DNA of 58,065 bases from Hyphomicrobiales bacterium (GTDB taxonomy: Bacteria; Pseudomonadota; Alphaproteobacteria; Rhizobiales; Rhizobiaceae), in the NCBI GenBank assembly GCA_900468805.1, contig UEIF01000011.1, positions 1 to 58,065 of the forward strand, given 5' to 3'. The notes below the pieces were generated by a model. It had not been told where the DNA came from. It saw only the letters and a program-made list of their open reading frames with translations, and made no database searches. The translations under genes were made by a program, and so were the position numbers. Shown here piece by piece: positions 7,890 to 18,245 of this stretch (position 1 is the first letter of the stretch; every line of letters begins with the position of its first letter).

Positions 7890-8678
7890 ATGTCATCGAC
7901 TTCTCATCTATCGCGATTGAAACGAATACTGACCTATTCCACCGTTGCTGCCGGCCTCGTCCTGCCGACCCATGCATGGGCGGATGATGCCAAAGATCTT
8001 CTTAAGGCCATGTCCGATTTCCTCGTGGCGCAGAAAACAATATCCTTCAGCTATCAATCATCGCTCGAAGCCGTGACACCGGACTTCGAGAAACTGCAGT
8101 TCGTCAGTTCGGGTACGGCCAATATTACCCGGCCTGACAAACTGCGCGTCACAAGAACCGGGGGCTTTGCCGATATCGACGTCAGCTTTGACGGTTCGGT
8201 ACTGACCGTGCATGGCAAGAACCTCGATGCTTATGCGAAGATCGACGGCAAGGGTTCGCTCGATGATCTGATCGACCGGCTTGCCGATGCAGGCGTCGAA
8301 GCGCCTGGCGCCGATCTTCTGTCATCTCATGTCAACGACATATTGATGTCCGATGTGACCGAGTCAAAGCACATTTCCAGCGCCTTCGTCGATGGCGTGG
8401 AATGCGAATATCTCGCCTTTCGCACGCCGGAACTCGACTGGCAAATCTGGATACAGACGGGGTCGCAGCCGATACCGCGACGCTATGTGATCACCAGCAA
8501 ACACGTCGTCCAGGCGCCACAATACACGCTTGAGATCAGCGACTTCAAAACCGGGGCAGAGGTTGCCGCCACTTCCTACAACATCGAGATCCCGGCCAAT
8601 GCCAAGACCGTCGATCTGAGCGAACTCCAATCGATCGATGAGCTTCCGGCGCCTGCAGTTACAGGAGAGATGAAATGA
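7890..8678 (+). CDS. Periplasmic DUF2092-type protein
   Basis: 262-residue exported protein with a signal peptide ending near HAWA (about residue 31). The mature part begins with a helix (AKDLLKAMSDFLVAQKTISF) and continues as a beta-rich domain with the (G)TANITRPDKLRVTR segment typical of DUF2092 proteins, which are distant relatives of the LolA/LolB/RseB lipid- or lipoprotein-binding fold. That would suggest binding of a hydrophobic ligand in the periplasm, but no function is established for the family. Its stop overlaps the start of the next gene by four bases (ATGA), so the two are translationally coupled. Confidence 0.72.
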   Translation: MSSTSHLSRLKRILTYSTVAAGLVLPTHAWADDAKDLLKAMSDFLVAQKTISFSYQSSLEAVTPDFEKLQFVSSGTANITRPDKLRVTRTGGFADIDVSFDGSVLTVHGKNLDAYAKIDGKGSLDDLIDRLADAGVEAPGADLLSSHVNDILMSDVTESKHISSAFVDGVECEYLAFRTPELDWQIWIQTGSQPIPRRYVITSKHVVQAPQYTLEISDFKTGAEVAATSYNIEIPANAKTVDLSELQSIDELPAPAVTGEMK

Positions 8679-9004
8679 CCTTCAGTAAGCTCTTTTTCGC
8701 CTTTTGCCTTGCCGGCGGGATGATTTTTGCCGATTTTCGCGTAGAGGGAGAAGGTCCGCTGCCGTTTTCGATCGGCTTCGCCACACCGGCGGGGGCTGTC
8801 ATCGGCCGTCCCTTGACACCGCTATCCTATGCCGGCGTTGCCCGCCGGACGACGCGCCGGGTTGTCCGGCGAACGGCAACAACGATCGCGGTTCTGCCGC
8901 CCGGCTGCCTTTATGGTCCCTACTATGGTGGCTATTATTACCGCTGCGGTGGCCTGTACTATGCCAAGAGCGGCGGCGTTTATGTGCAGGTAATCGTGCA
9001 ATAG
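8675..9004 (+). CDS. Small secreted Tyr/Gly-rich protein of unknown function
   Basis: 109-residue protein coupled to the DUF2092 gene by an ATGA overlap. It has an N-terminal hydrophobic segment, an arginine-rich middle (RRTTRRVVRRT), and a C-terminal half dominated by Tyr and Gly (GPYYGGYYYRCGGLYYAKSGGVYVQVIV) with two cysteines. Rhizobia encode many such small YYGG-rich exported proteins, usually beside DUF2092-type genes, but none has a clear role. The pairing suggests a joint envelope function. It ends 15 bp before the end of the convergent RND transporter gene. Confidence 0.65.
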   Translation: MTFSKLFFAFCLAGGMIFADFRVEGEGPLPFSIGFATPAGAVIGRPLTPLSYAGVARRTTRRVVRRTATTIAVLPPGCLYGPYYGGYYYRCGGLYYAKSGGVYVQVIVQ

Positions 9005-9019
9005 GCTCTTAATGCAATC

Positions 9020-12000
9020 CTATTGCACCTTCATCTCCGCATCTACGACCGCCGGGTCTTTGGTGCTGCGGCGCCTTCTGAACTCTTCGAGGCGCTGCAG
9101 CACGACGTAGAAGGACGGGACGAACAGCACGGCAAGGCAGGTCGATGCGATCATGCCGCTGAAGACCGATATGCCGATCGATTTGCGGGCGGATGCGCCG
9201 GCACCCGTCGCCAGAACGAGCGGCAAAACGCCGAGGATGAAGGCGAAGGATGTCATGAGGATCGGGCGGAAACGCAAGCGCGCCGCTTCGACTGCCGCAT
9301 CCATTATCTCCATGCCTTCCGCCCGCTTTTCCCGCGCATATTCGACGATCAGAATGGCATTCTTCGATGCGAGCGCGATCAGCAGGATCAGGCCGATCTG
9401 GGTGTAGAGGTTGTTGGCGACGCCCGCTGCCGTTAACGCCCCGACGGTGCCGAGCAGGGCAAGCGGCACGGCGAGCAGCACCGCAAAGGGCAGGATCCAG
9501 CTTTCATACTGTCCCGCAAGCACGAAATAGACGAGCAGCATGGCAAGCGCGAAGATGTAGTAGATCTGCCCGCCGACAATTTTCTCCTGGTAGGAGAGTG
9601 CCGTCCATTCATAGCCGGTGCCGGGCGGCAAAGTGCTGTCGGCGACCTGTTGCATGACGTCGAGCGCCTGACCCGAGCTGAAGCCGGCAGCAGGGCCGCC
9701 AACGATCGTTGCGGTCGGGTACAGATTGTAGAGGCTGATCAGCGATGGGCCTTGCATGGCCTTGATATCGACGACGGTTCCGAGCGGCACCATGGTGCCA
9801 TCGCCGGCTTTGACCTTCAGGTTGCGGATATCGTCCTGGCTGACGCGGAATTCGGAGGATGCCTGGGCATAGACCTGGAAGGTGCGGCCAAACTTGTTGA
9901 ACTGCGTGACATAGCTCGATCCGACATAGCCTGACAAAGCGGAGAAGACCTGGCCGACCGTGATACCCAGCGTCTCCGCCTTGATTCGGTCCACGGAGAC
10001 CTCAAGTTGCGGCACGTTGGAACGGAACGGCGTACTGAGTCTCTGCAGCGATGATTGGGCTTCACCGTTTTTCACGATCGTATCGGCAAGCGACTGCAGC
10101 AGAGCGTAATCGGAAACACCGTTCTTGAGCTCCACCTGCATCGTGAAGCCGCTGGCATTGCCGACGCCCTGGATCGGAGGTGGTACGATGACCAGGGTCT
10201 TGGCAACCAGGACACTCTCCAGGGCGCCATTCAGATGTTCGTAGATCGACAGGAGATCCTGTCCCTTCACTTTGAGCCGCTCGTCCCAGTCCTTCAGCAC
10301 GACATAGGCAACGCCGGCATTCTGGAGGCTGGCATTGTTATCGAGAACCGATACGCCGCTGATTGTCAGGACCTGATCGACGCCAGGCGTCTGTTGAGCG
10401 ATCTTGCCGACCTCGGCGATGACGGCGTCGGTCCGTTCCTTGGATGCGCCATCGGGCAGTTGGGCACCGATCAGCACATAGCCTTGATCTTCGATCGGCA
10501 GAAACGCGGTCGGTATGCGGGTCAGCCCCCAGATGGCGCCTGCCATCAGTGCTAGCGCCAGAAGGACCATGATGGCGGCGTGGCGCGTCATGGCGCCGAT
10601 CAGCCTGACATAGCCGCGTTCGCTCCAATCGTAGACCCTGTTGAAGCCACGATAGATGAAGTTTCTTTTCTCGGGAGGTACAGGCGTGCGCAGCCAAAGG
10701 GCGCATTGCGTCGGTTTCAGCGTCACGGCGTTGATGGCGCTGATCAGTGCCGTGGCGGCAATGACGAGCGCGAATTGCCGGTAGAGTTGACCCGTAAGCC
10801 CCGGCAGGAAAGCAGCCGGAATGAACACGGCCATCAATACCAGGGTAATGCCGATGACCGGGCCCAGCAGCTCATCCATTGCCTTCTCGGCTGCCTTGCG
10901 GCCGGACATGCCGGCCTCGATGTGTCGGGCGACCCCTTCGACAATGACGATCGCGTCATCGACGACGATGCCGATGGCGAGAACGATCGCAAACAGCGTG
11001 GACAGATTGACAGTGAAGCCCATCGCCGCCATCGCGGCAAAAGCGCCGATGATGGTGACAGGAACCGTCGTTGCCGGTACGAGCATCGCCCGCCAGTCCT
11101 GCAGGAACAGAAGGATGACGATGAGAACGAGAACGCCGGCCTCGATCAGCGTCACATAGACTTCGTCGATCGAGGCATTGACGAACTTCGTCGTATCAAA
11201 GGGCATCTGATATTGGAGCCCTTGCGGGAAGCTCTTCGACAATTCCTCCATCTTCGTTCTGACCGCCTGCGCGACCGCAATGGCGTTTGCCTCGGGCAAC
11301 TGGAAGATACCAATGCCGGCGGCCGGGCGGCCATTCTGCATGAAGGACTGGCTATAAGTCTGGGCGCCGAGCTCGACCCGGCCGATATCGCGAATCCGCG
11401 TCACCCGGCCGCCATCTGCGCCATCCACCTTGACGATGATATTCTCATAGTCGACAGCGTCGTTCAGGCGGCCGTTGACGTTGAGCGTGTACTGAAAGGT
11501 CTGCCCCTGAGGGACTGGAGGAATGCCGAGCTGACCGGCCGTGACCTCCTGGCTCTGCTGCTGCACGACGTTGACAACATCCTGCGGCGTCAGGCCACGC
11601 GCCTGCAGTAAGTTCGGATCCATCCAGATGCGCATGGCATATTGGCCTGCGCCGAAAACCGTGACGTTGCCGACTCCCGGCAGACGGGCAAGTTCATTCT
11701 GCAGGTTGATGACGGCATAGTTTGAGAGGTAGAGGCTGTCATATTGGGTTTCGGACGACGTCAGGGTGACGAAGCCGAGGATTGACGTCGATTTCTTCTG
11801 AGTGGTGACGCCCTGGACCTGCACCGATTGCGGCAGCGACGACATGGCGATGGCGACACGGTTCTGCACAAGGACCTGCGCCTGGTCGGGATCGGTGCCG
11901 ATGGCGAAGGTGACAGTCAGCGAATAGGTCCCGTCACTCGCGCTCGTGGACTGCATATAGAGCATATCCTGGACGCCGTTGACCTGCTGCTCGATCGGCA

Positions 12001-12190
12001 GCGCGACCGTGTCGACAAGCGTCTTGGCGCTGGCGCCCGGAAACCGCGTCGTGACCTGCACGGTCGGCGGAACGACATTCGGATATTGCGCCACCGGCAG
12101 TTGGAAGAGAGCCACCGCGCCGATGAGAACAAAGACCAATGCCAGAACATTGGCGAGCACCGGCCGTTCGATGAAAAAGCGCGAGATCAT
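9020..12190 (-). CDS. RND multidrug efflux transporter, inner-membrane pump (HAE1/AcrB family)
   Basis: 1056-residue proton-driven exporter, the usual length for AcrB/MexB/Bep pumps. It starts with the family's MISRFFIERPVLA amphipathic N-terminus and first helix. The two transmembrane aspartates of helix 4 are in GIVVDDAIVIVEG, and the relay lysine of helix 10 is in ALASKNAILIVEYAREKR. It forms a trimer that captures hydrophobic compounds from the membrane or periplasm and passes them to an outer-membrane channel. The adaptor gene is 40 bp upstream in the same unit. No outer-membrane factor and no TetR-type regulator is nearby, so the pump presumably uses a TolC-like channel encoded elsewhere. 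Confidence 0.95.
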   Translation of the reverse strand: MISRFFIERPVLANVLALVFVLIGAVALFQLPVAQYPNVVPPTVQVTTRFPGASAKTLVDTVALPIEQQVNGVQDMLYMQSTSASDGTYSLTVTFAIGTDPDQAQVLVQNRVAIAMSSLPQSVQVQGVTTQKKSTSILGFVTLTSSETQYDSLYLSNYAVINLQNELARLPGVGNVTVFGAGQYAMRIWMDPNLLQARGLTPQDVVNVVQQQSQEVTAGQLGIPPVPQGQTFQYTLNVNGRLNDAVDYENIIVKVDGADGGRVTRIRDIGRVELGAQTYSQSFMQNGRPAAGIGIFQLPEANAIAVAQAVRTKMEELSKSFPQGLQYQMPFDTTKFVNASIDEVYVTLIEAGVLVLIVILLFLQDWRAMLVPATTVPVTIIGAFAAMAAMGFTVNLSTLFAIVLAIGIVVDDAIVIVEGVARHIEAGMSGRKAAEKAMDELLGPVIGITLVLMAVFIPAAFLPGLTGQLYRQFALVIAATALISAINAVTLKPTQCALWLRTPVPPEKRNFIYRGFNRVYDWSERGYVRLIGAMTRHAAIMVLLALALMAGAIWGLTRIPTAFLPIEDQGYVLIGAQLPDGASKERTDAVIAEVGKIAQQTPGVDQVLTISGVSVLDNNASLQNAGVAYVVLKDWDERLKVKGQDLLSIYEHLNGALESVLVAKTLVIVPPPIQGVGNASGFTMQVELKNGVSDYALLQSLADTIVKNGEAQSSLQRLSTPFRSNVPQLEVSVDRIKAETLGITVGQVFSALSGYVGSSYVTQFNKFGRTFQVYAQASSEFRVSQDDIRNLKVKAGDGTMVPLGTVVDIKAMQGPSLISLYNLYPTATIVGGPAAGFSSGQALDVMQQVADSTLPPGTGYEWTALSYQEKIVGGQIYYIFALAMLLVYFVLAGQYESWILPFAVLLAVPLALLGTVGALTAAGVANNLYTQIGLILLIALASKNAILIVEYAREKRAEGMEIMDAAVEAARLRFRPILMTSFAFILGVLPLVLATGAGASARKSIGISVFSGMIASTCLAVLFVPSFYVVLQRLEEFRRRRSTKDPAVVDAEMKVQ

Positions 12191-12230
12191 GCTGTTGTCC
12201 TTGGACGTTCAGATGAAGCGTGGTGGCGAT

Positions 12231-13427
12231 TTACTGCGTCGTCATGGCCTTTGCATCGGTGCTGGCTTGCGCCGGCTGTGCATTCATATCGATTTTCTCA
12301 GGCGCAACCTTGCTGCCGGGGATGGCCTGCTGGATGCCCTGGATCACAACCCAGTCAGCTGGCTGAATACCGGACTCGATGACGCGGAGGGCGCCTTCGC
12401 GCTGGCCCGTCTTGACCTGTTTCTGCTCGATCATATCCTCCTTGCCGACGACGAGCAGGTAGCTGCCGAGCTGGTTGGTGGCGATCGCGTCGTCGCGCAC
12501 GAGCAGTGCTTTATTGTTCTGCTCGACGGGCACGCGAACGCGAACGAAGAGGCCGGGGAGCATGACTTTGTCCTTATTGTCGAACAAAGCCCGCACCTGA
12601 AGCGTGCCGGTGGACGCATCGAGCTGGGGCGAGACGTAATCGAGATGCCCTTTGTGGGGATAGCCTTCCTCGGATTGCAAGCCGAGCTCGGCAGGGATGC
12701 TGGGTAGATCCGTCTGCTTGAAGGTGCGTCCCTGCTTTCTCAGCATATCCTTGATCATCAGCACCTGTGTTTCGCTGACGTTGAAATAGGCATAGATCGG
12801 GTCTGTCTGAACGATGCTGGCAAGCTTGGTCGGACCCGAGACGCCGACGAGCGTGCCGATATCGACGAGGTGATTGGTCACAGTGCCGTCGAAGGGCGCA
12901 AGCACTTCGGTATAGCCGAGATTGATTGTCGCAAGCTCGAGATTGGCCTGGGCATTGAGGATGGAAGCGTTTGCTTCGTCGAGCGTGGCCTTGGCGCTGT
13001 CGACGGCGGTTTGCGTGGTGACCTGCTGCTTCAGAAGGTTGAGCTGCCGGTCATATTCCTGCTTGGCCCCGACCTGGGACGCCTGTTGCGAGGCGAGCGA
13101 TGCTTTCGCCTGATCGAGCTGCGCCTGATAGGTATCGCGCTCGATGCCGAAGAGCTTGGTGCCCTTCGTCACCGTCGTACCGTCCTGATAGTCGATCGAT
13201 TGAAGGTAGCCCTGGACGCGCGCTTCGATATCAACCGAATTCAGCGCCGCAGTATTGCCCGTCAGTTCGAAATAGAGGGTGATCGGCTGCTGGACTGGCT
13301 GCGCAACGCGGACGGCGGGCGGCGGCGGCGGAACATACGTATTGCTGCTTCCATCGCAGGCAGCGAGTGCTCCCATGCCGATGAGTGATACGAAAATTTG
13401 CAGGCCCCGATGCAATCCCTCATGCAT
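12231..13427 (-). CDS. RND efflux periplasmic adaptor lipoprotein (AcrA/MexA family)
   Basis: 398-residue membrane-fusion protein with a lipobox (LAAC, lipidated Cys24) that anchors it to the inner membrane. A proline run (YVPPPPPAV) leads into the membrane-proximal domain, then a lipoyl half-motif, a coiled-coil hairpin (about residues 100-170, rich in Gln, Ala and Lys), the second lipoyl half (GYTEVLAPFDGTVTNHLVDIG) and a beta-barrel domain. It links the pump encoded immediately downstream to an outer-membrane channel. The transcript starts here. The start codon is an ATG beginning the signal; the ribosome binding site is not strong. Confidence 0.93.
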   Translation of the reverse strand: MHEGLHRGLQIFVSLIGMGALAACDGSSNTYVPPPPPAVRVAQPVQQPITLYFELTGNTAALNSVDIEARVQGYLQSIDYQDGTTVTKGTKLFGIERDTYQAQLDQAKASLASQQASQVGAKQEYDRQLNLLKQQVTTQTAVDSAKATLDEANASILNAQANLELATINLGYTEVLAPFDGTVTNHLVDIGTLVGVSGPTKLASIVQTDPIYAYFNVSETQVLMIKDMLRKQGRTFKQTDLPSIPAELGLQSEEGYPHKGHLDYVSPQLDASTGTLQVRALFDNKDKVMLPGLFVRVRVPVEQNNKALLVRDDAIATNQLGSYLLVVGKEDMIEQKQVKTGQREGALRVIESGIQPADWVVIQGIQQAIPGSKVAPEKIDMNAQPAQASTDAKAMTTQ

Positions 13428-13628
13428 TGCTGCTGCCCCGACGATCTGTGTGCCCCGGTCTCATGCGTGCCTTGGCGGCGACCCCCATAAGTCGCCGGAT
13501 ATCAGGCATGCGATACTATGTCGCGGGATTGTTCGGAATTGCAATAGTTCCCGGCACGCAATTTAGCTGTGCCTAAATGATTGGTGGCCGCGTAATCCCG
13601 GTAACGGCTTAGTTCGCAGATTTTGTGC

Positions 13629-14759
13629 TCACTGCTGAGTAATGAGCAGCACGTAAGCCACGAACAGCATCAGGTGAACTGCGCCCTGCATGAGATTGGT
13701 GCGGCCACTTGAAAAGGTGATGATGCTGACAGCAAGCGTCAGCACGAACATGACAAGATCGGGACCCTGAAGCCCTAGCGTGACCGGGTGCCCGTAAAGG
13801 TGGCTTATTGCCAGCATGGCCGGCACGGTGAGGCCGATCGTCGACAGGACCGAGCCGAGGAAGATGTTGATGGCCCGCTGCAGGTGGTTCGCGATCGAGG
13901 CGCGCACGGCACTGATCGCCTCTGGTGTCGCGACAAGCACCGCCATGACCACACCTCCGAGTGCTGCCGGTGCGTGCAGGGTTTCGATCACGTAGTCGAT
14001 CGGCCGGGCGAGTTGTTCGACCAGGAAAACGACCGGCCCCATGTAAACGAGGAGCAGGACAGCATGATGCCACACGGATCGATGGTGCCGTATGCCGACT
14101 ATATGGTGCTCATGATGGTCATCATCGGCGAAGTAGCGCTGATGACGGCCGGCCTGGAGGAGCAGAAATATACTGTAGAGGCCGATCGAGACGATGCCGA
14201 GAAACATCTGCCGCGGGGTCGAGGGGTGGGGACCATCCGGACCGGTCAGAAAAGTCGGCATGACGAGGCTGAGGGTCGCCAGCGGCACGATGACCCCGAG
14301 ATAGGTATTGGCGCCGTGCAGATTGTGCTGCTGATCCTCTCTGCGCCATGCGCCTGACAGCAGCGACAATCCTACCATGCCGTTCAGGATGATCATCACC
14401 ACGGCAAACAGCGTGTCGCGTGCGAGCGTCGGATTATTTTCCCCATGAAGCATGACAGCTGAGATCGCCATCACTTCGATCGAGGTGATGGCGAGGGTCA
14501 GGATGAGGGTCCCGTAGGGCTCCCGAAGCTGCTCGGCCAGATGATCGGCATGACGAACGACCGACATGGCGGAGCCCAGCACAACGGCAAAAAGCCAAAG
14601 AAAAATGACGGTAAACCAGAGGGGCTCGGAAAGCCGCGCGAAGATTGGCCCGGAGAAGACGAAGAAAACCAGGCCGGTCGCGACGCTGACGCCGAGGAAC
14701 CATTCCTCACGTATGGCACCCGCCATGCTGGTAGTGCGAAATGCGGCGCCGTCAGTCAT
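13629..14759 (-). CDS. ChaA-like calcium (sodium, potassium)/proton antiporter
   Basis: 376-residue membrane protein of the CaCA superfamily with about eleven hydrophobic segments. The two alpha-repeats that form the ion site are visible: LAITSIEVMAISAVML near residue 90 and LVATPEAISAVRA near residue 290, each with the conserved acidic residue. Between the halves is a histidine- and aspartate-rich cytoplasmic loop (ADDDHHEHH, HHRSVWHH) that may sense cations. ChaA-type proteins expel Ca2+, Na+ or K+ in exchange for protons, mainly at high pH. The start is uncertain: neither the ATG at 14759 nor that at 14726 has a good ribosome binding site. The gene appears to stand alone. Confidence 0.82.
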   Translation of the reverse strand: MTDGAAFRTTSMAGAIREEWFLGVSVATGLVFFVFSGPIFARLSEPLWFTVIFLWLFAVVLGSAMSVVRHADHLAEQLREPYGTLILTLAITSIEVMAISAVMLHGENNPTLARDTLFAVVMIILNGMVGLSLLSGAWRREDQQHNLHGANTYLGVIVPLATLSLVMPTFLTGPDGPHPSTPRQMFLGIVSIGLYSIFLLLQAGRHQRYFADDDHHEHHIVGIRHHRSVWHHAVLLLVYMGPVVFLVEQLARPIDYVIETLHAPAALGGVVMAVLVATPEAISAVRASIANHLQRAINIFLGSVLSTIGLTVPAMLAISHLYGHPVTLGLQGPDLVMFVLTLAVSIITFSSGRTNLMQGAVHLMLFVAYVLLITQQ

Positions 14760-14941
14760 CGGAACTACTACCGGCCACGGAATACCGTAGCATCACGACC
14801 ACGATCGCTGCCATTTTCCTCTCCGCCTTCGCCCGCCCGGGCAAACCGAGCGGTGCGGTTTGGCGGCGGTCGAGAGTGATTGTCTCACGCGGAGGGGCAT
14901 TCCGGCTATCTAAAAATCATCGCCTCACGTTTCCGGCGAAT

Positions 14942-15292
14942 TCAATGATACTTCCGCTTCTCCCGCCCCAGAATTTGTGGCGCGTCGAGGCCAGCGATCG
15001 GTCTAGAGAGGTCTGCAGGGATGTCGCCGGCAAGCTGGAGGTCCAGATAGCGGGCACAGCAGACGCGGAGGAACGAGGTGAAGTTGCCGAGATCATGGCC
15101 GGCGTCAATCGACTCGTGGTGCAGCCGGGTAATGAGCTGGACCACGTTCATACCGTCGCGGCGGGCGATTTCTTCCAGCTTCGACCAGAAGAAATTCTCC
15201 AGCCGCACGCTGGTGACCATGCCGTCGATCCGCAGCGACCGGGTGGTGCTTTCCCAGAGCCGGGCATCGGCCTTGATGAACAGTTCACACAT
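14942..15292 (-). CDS. Ribbon-helix-helix domain protein
   Basis: 116-residue protein of a family common in rhizobia. The N-terminal CELFIKAD segment is followed by a ribbon-helix-helix fold (SLRIDGMVTSVRLENFFWSKLEEIARRDGM), which usually dimerises and contacts DNA through a beta ribbon, or acts in protein-protein contact. The ATG at 15292 was chosen because GGGAGGAA lies just upstream; frames reading further left run through a repeated palindromic element and are not believable. It is the last gene of the leftward cluster that includes the aldehyde dehydrogenase, separated from the DJ-1 gene by that repeat. A regulatory role is plausible but unproven. Confidence 0.72.
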   Translation of the reverse strand: MCELFIKADARLWESTTRSLRIDGMVTSVRLENFFWSKLEEIARRDGMNVVQLITRLHHESIDAGHDLGNFTSFLRVCCARYLDLQLAGDIPADLSRPIAGLDAPQILGREKRKYH

Positions 15293-15314
15293 CACATTCC
15301 TCCCGCCGGTCCGT

Positions 15315-15414
15315 CTAAAGCGTGTCGCGATCCTTCGGATTCGCTTGCCACGCTTTAGGTTTTGATTTTGCATGTCGCTATCGCAAAACCGCTGCGCACT
15401 TTTGCGCGACATGC
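15315..15414. repeat. Double-palindrome intergenic repeat (RIME-like)
   Basis: Two adjacent palindromes: CTAAAGCGTG at 15315-15324 with its complement at 15349-15358, and GCATGTCG at 15370-15377 with CGACATGC at 15407-15414, the latter with an inner CGCAAAA/TTTTGCG pair. The second palindrome recurs at 50049-50093. The length (about 100 bp) and two-palindrome layout recall the rhizobial intergenic mosaic elements; the family assignment is from memory and tentative. It sits between two leftward genes and would fold as RNA in their transcript. Confidence 0.7.
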
Positions 15415-15415
15415 T

Positions 15416-16012
15416 TTAGGCGGCGTTGGTCTCCAGGGTCGTTACCGCATCGAGCACCGTCATGAACTGACGCAGCCACGAAGGATGGGCCGGCCAGGCC
15501 GGTGCGGTGACGAGATTGCCGTCGGAAACGGCATCGGTGATTGCGATGTCGGCATAGGTGCCGCCGGCAAGCTCGACTTCCGGGCGGCAGGCGGGATAGG
15601 CCGAGCAGGTGCGACCTTTGAGGACACCGGCAGCCGCCAGAAGCTGGGCACCGTGGCAGATTGCGGCGACGGGCTTGTTGGCATCGAAGAAATGCCTGAC
15701 AGCCTTGATGACCTCGGGGTTGAGGCGGAGATATTCCGGCGCACGGCCGCCCGGAATGACGAGGGCATCGTAATCTTCGGCGCGCACGCTTTCGAAGGTG
15801 GCATTCAACGCGAAGTTATGACCGCGCTTTTCCGAATAGGTCTGGTCGCCCTCGAAATCATGGATGGCGGTGGCGACCGTCTGGCCGGCAGTCTTGCCGG
15901 GGCAGACGGCGTGGACCGTATAGCCGCAGGCAAGCAGCGTCTGAAACGGCACCATGGTTTCGTAATCTTCCGTGAAATCGCCTGTGATCATCAGGATCTT
16001 GCTCGCTGGCAT
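15416..16012 (-). CDS. DJ-1/PfpI family protein (glutamine-amidotransferase-like)
   Basis: 198-residue class I glutamine-amidotransferase-like protein. It opens with a flavodoxin-like strand ([22 protein letters not shown]), has an early acidic residue in GDFTEDYE, and carries the nucleophile elbow in [11 protein letters not shown] with the active-site cysteine. Family members act as glyoxalase III, deglycase-like or chaperone proteins in carbonyl stress. Its place behind an aldehyde dehydrogenase and a DUF779 gene fits a role in handling reactive carbonyls; that is inference from context. The ATG at 16012 has GGGAGGAAG upstream. Confidence 0.83.
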   Translation of the reverse strand: MPASKILMITGDFTEDYETMVPFQTLLACGYTVHAVCPGKTAGQTVATAIHDFEGDQTYSEKRGHNFALNATFESVRAEDYDALVIPGGRAPEYLRLNPEVIKAVRHFFDANKPVAAICHGAQLLAAAGVLKGRTCSAYPACRPEVELAGGTYADIAITDAVSDGNLVTAPAWPAHPSWLRQFMTVLDAVTTLETNAA

Positions 16013-16098
16013 GTCTTCCTCCCGTAAAAACCAACAGATGGACTTTAACAAAGGATCGCGGACGCGGGTATTAAGGGAATACTACGCCGGATTTCGGT

Positions 16099-16494
16099 TC
16101 AGGTCGTCTCGCGGGCCCTGACATCGGGAATGGCGCAGGCCTCGCCGCCGCCGAAGATGCGGGAGCGGGTGAGAAAGCGTTTCTCGCGGCCGTTATCGAG
16201 CGAAAACATGCCACCGCGGCCGGGCACGACGTCGATGATGAGCTGCGTATGCTTCCAGGCTTCGAACTGGCTGGCGCTGATATAAACAGGCACGCCGCCG
16301 ATCTCACCGAGCTTCACGTCCAGATCGCCGACAATGAAATCGTCTGTCGGGTAACACATGGGCGAGGAACCGTCGCAGCAGCCGCCGGACTGGTGGAAGA
16401 GGATTTCCGGGTAGTCGCGCTGGATTTCCTTGATGAGATCGAGCGCTGCATCGGTTGCGAGGACACGCGGTTCGTCATTGATTGTCTGTTCCAT
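16099..16494 (-). CDS. DUF779 protein linked to aldehyde dehydrogenase
   Basis: 131-residue DUF779 protein with the conserved cysteine cluster HQSGGCCDGSSPMCYP, which looks like a metal or redox site. Genes of this family regularly follow aldehyde dehydrogenases of the ExaC/AldB type, and this one starts 73 bp after that gene ends. It is therefore assumed to help the dehydrogenase, but the mechanism is unknown. The start at 16494 is set by GGAGGAGG immediately upstream. Confidence 0.8.
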   Translation of the reverse strand: MEQTINDEPRVLATDAALDLIKEIQRDYPEILFHQSGGCCDGSSPMCYPTDDFIVGDLDVKLGEIGGVPVYISASQFEAWKHTQLIIDVVPGRGGMFSLDNGREKRFLTRSRIFGGGEACAIPDVRARETT

Positions 16495-16567
16495 GATTGC
16501 CTCCTCCAAGACAATGCCTCCTCCCCGTGAAGGGAGGAGGCGCGATAATAGCACGATCAACCGCTTC

Positions 16568-18076
<1,509 letters not shown>

Positions 18077-18181
18077 GTCATCCTCCCTTGATGAACGGGT
18101 TCCGGATCGAACCAGTGGGAGGAAATCTGTGTCGCTTTCGCCTGACGGAACAGGGCGGCTTGCCAATACCGCAGTGCACAG

Positions 18182-18199
18182 TGTCGCAGAGTTGCGACA
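18182..18199 (-). promoter_or_regulatory. Candidate operator upstream of aldehyde dehydrogenase
   Basis: Perfect inverted repeat TGTCGCA-N4-TGCGACA, 106 bp before the aldehyde dehydrogenase start. A near copy with the same spacing lies at 19314-19331, 109 bp before the start of the AcoR-like regulator. The shared sequence and distance suggest a binding site of that regulator at both promoters. Confidence 0.65.
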
Positions 18200-18245
18200 G
18201 GTTCCGACAGCACCACGAAAACGTGATTGAACCTTTCGGTCAATC

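Noticed and set aside
10580..11611. Open frame of 343 codons opposite the RND pump
   Set aside because: The RND reading frame contains all the pump motifs; the opposite frame is rich in Arg/Asp/His shadow codons without a domain.
15293..15412. Extended N-terminus for the ribbon-helix-helix protein
   Set aside because: The added residues come from translating the palindromic repeat; the ATG at 15292 with a GGGAGGAA site is far better.
18077..18181. Possible sigma-54 (-24/-12) promoter before the aldehyde dehydrogenase (TGGCAAG)
   Set aside because: The matching -12 GC element (TTGC) is missing at the right distance, and the regulator has no AAA+ domain, so a sigma-54 promoter is not supported.
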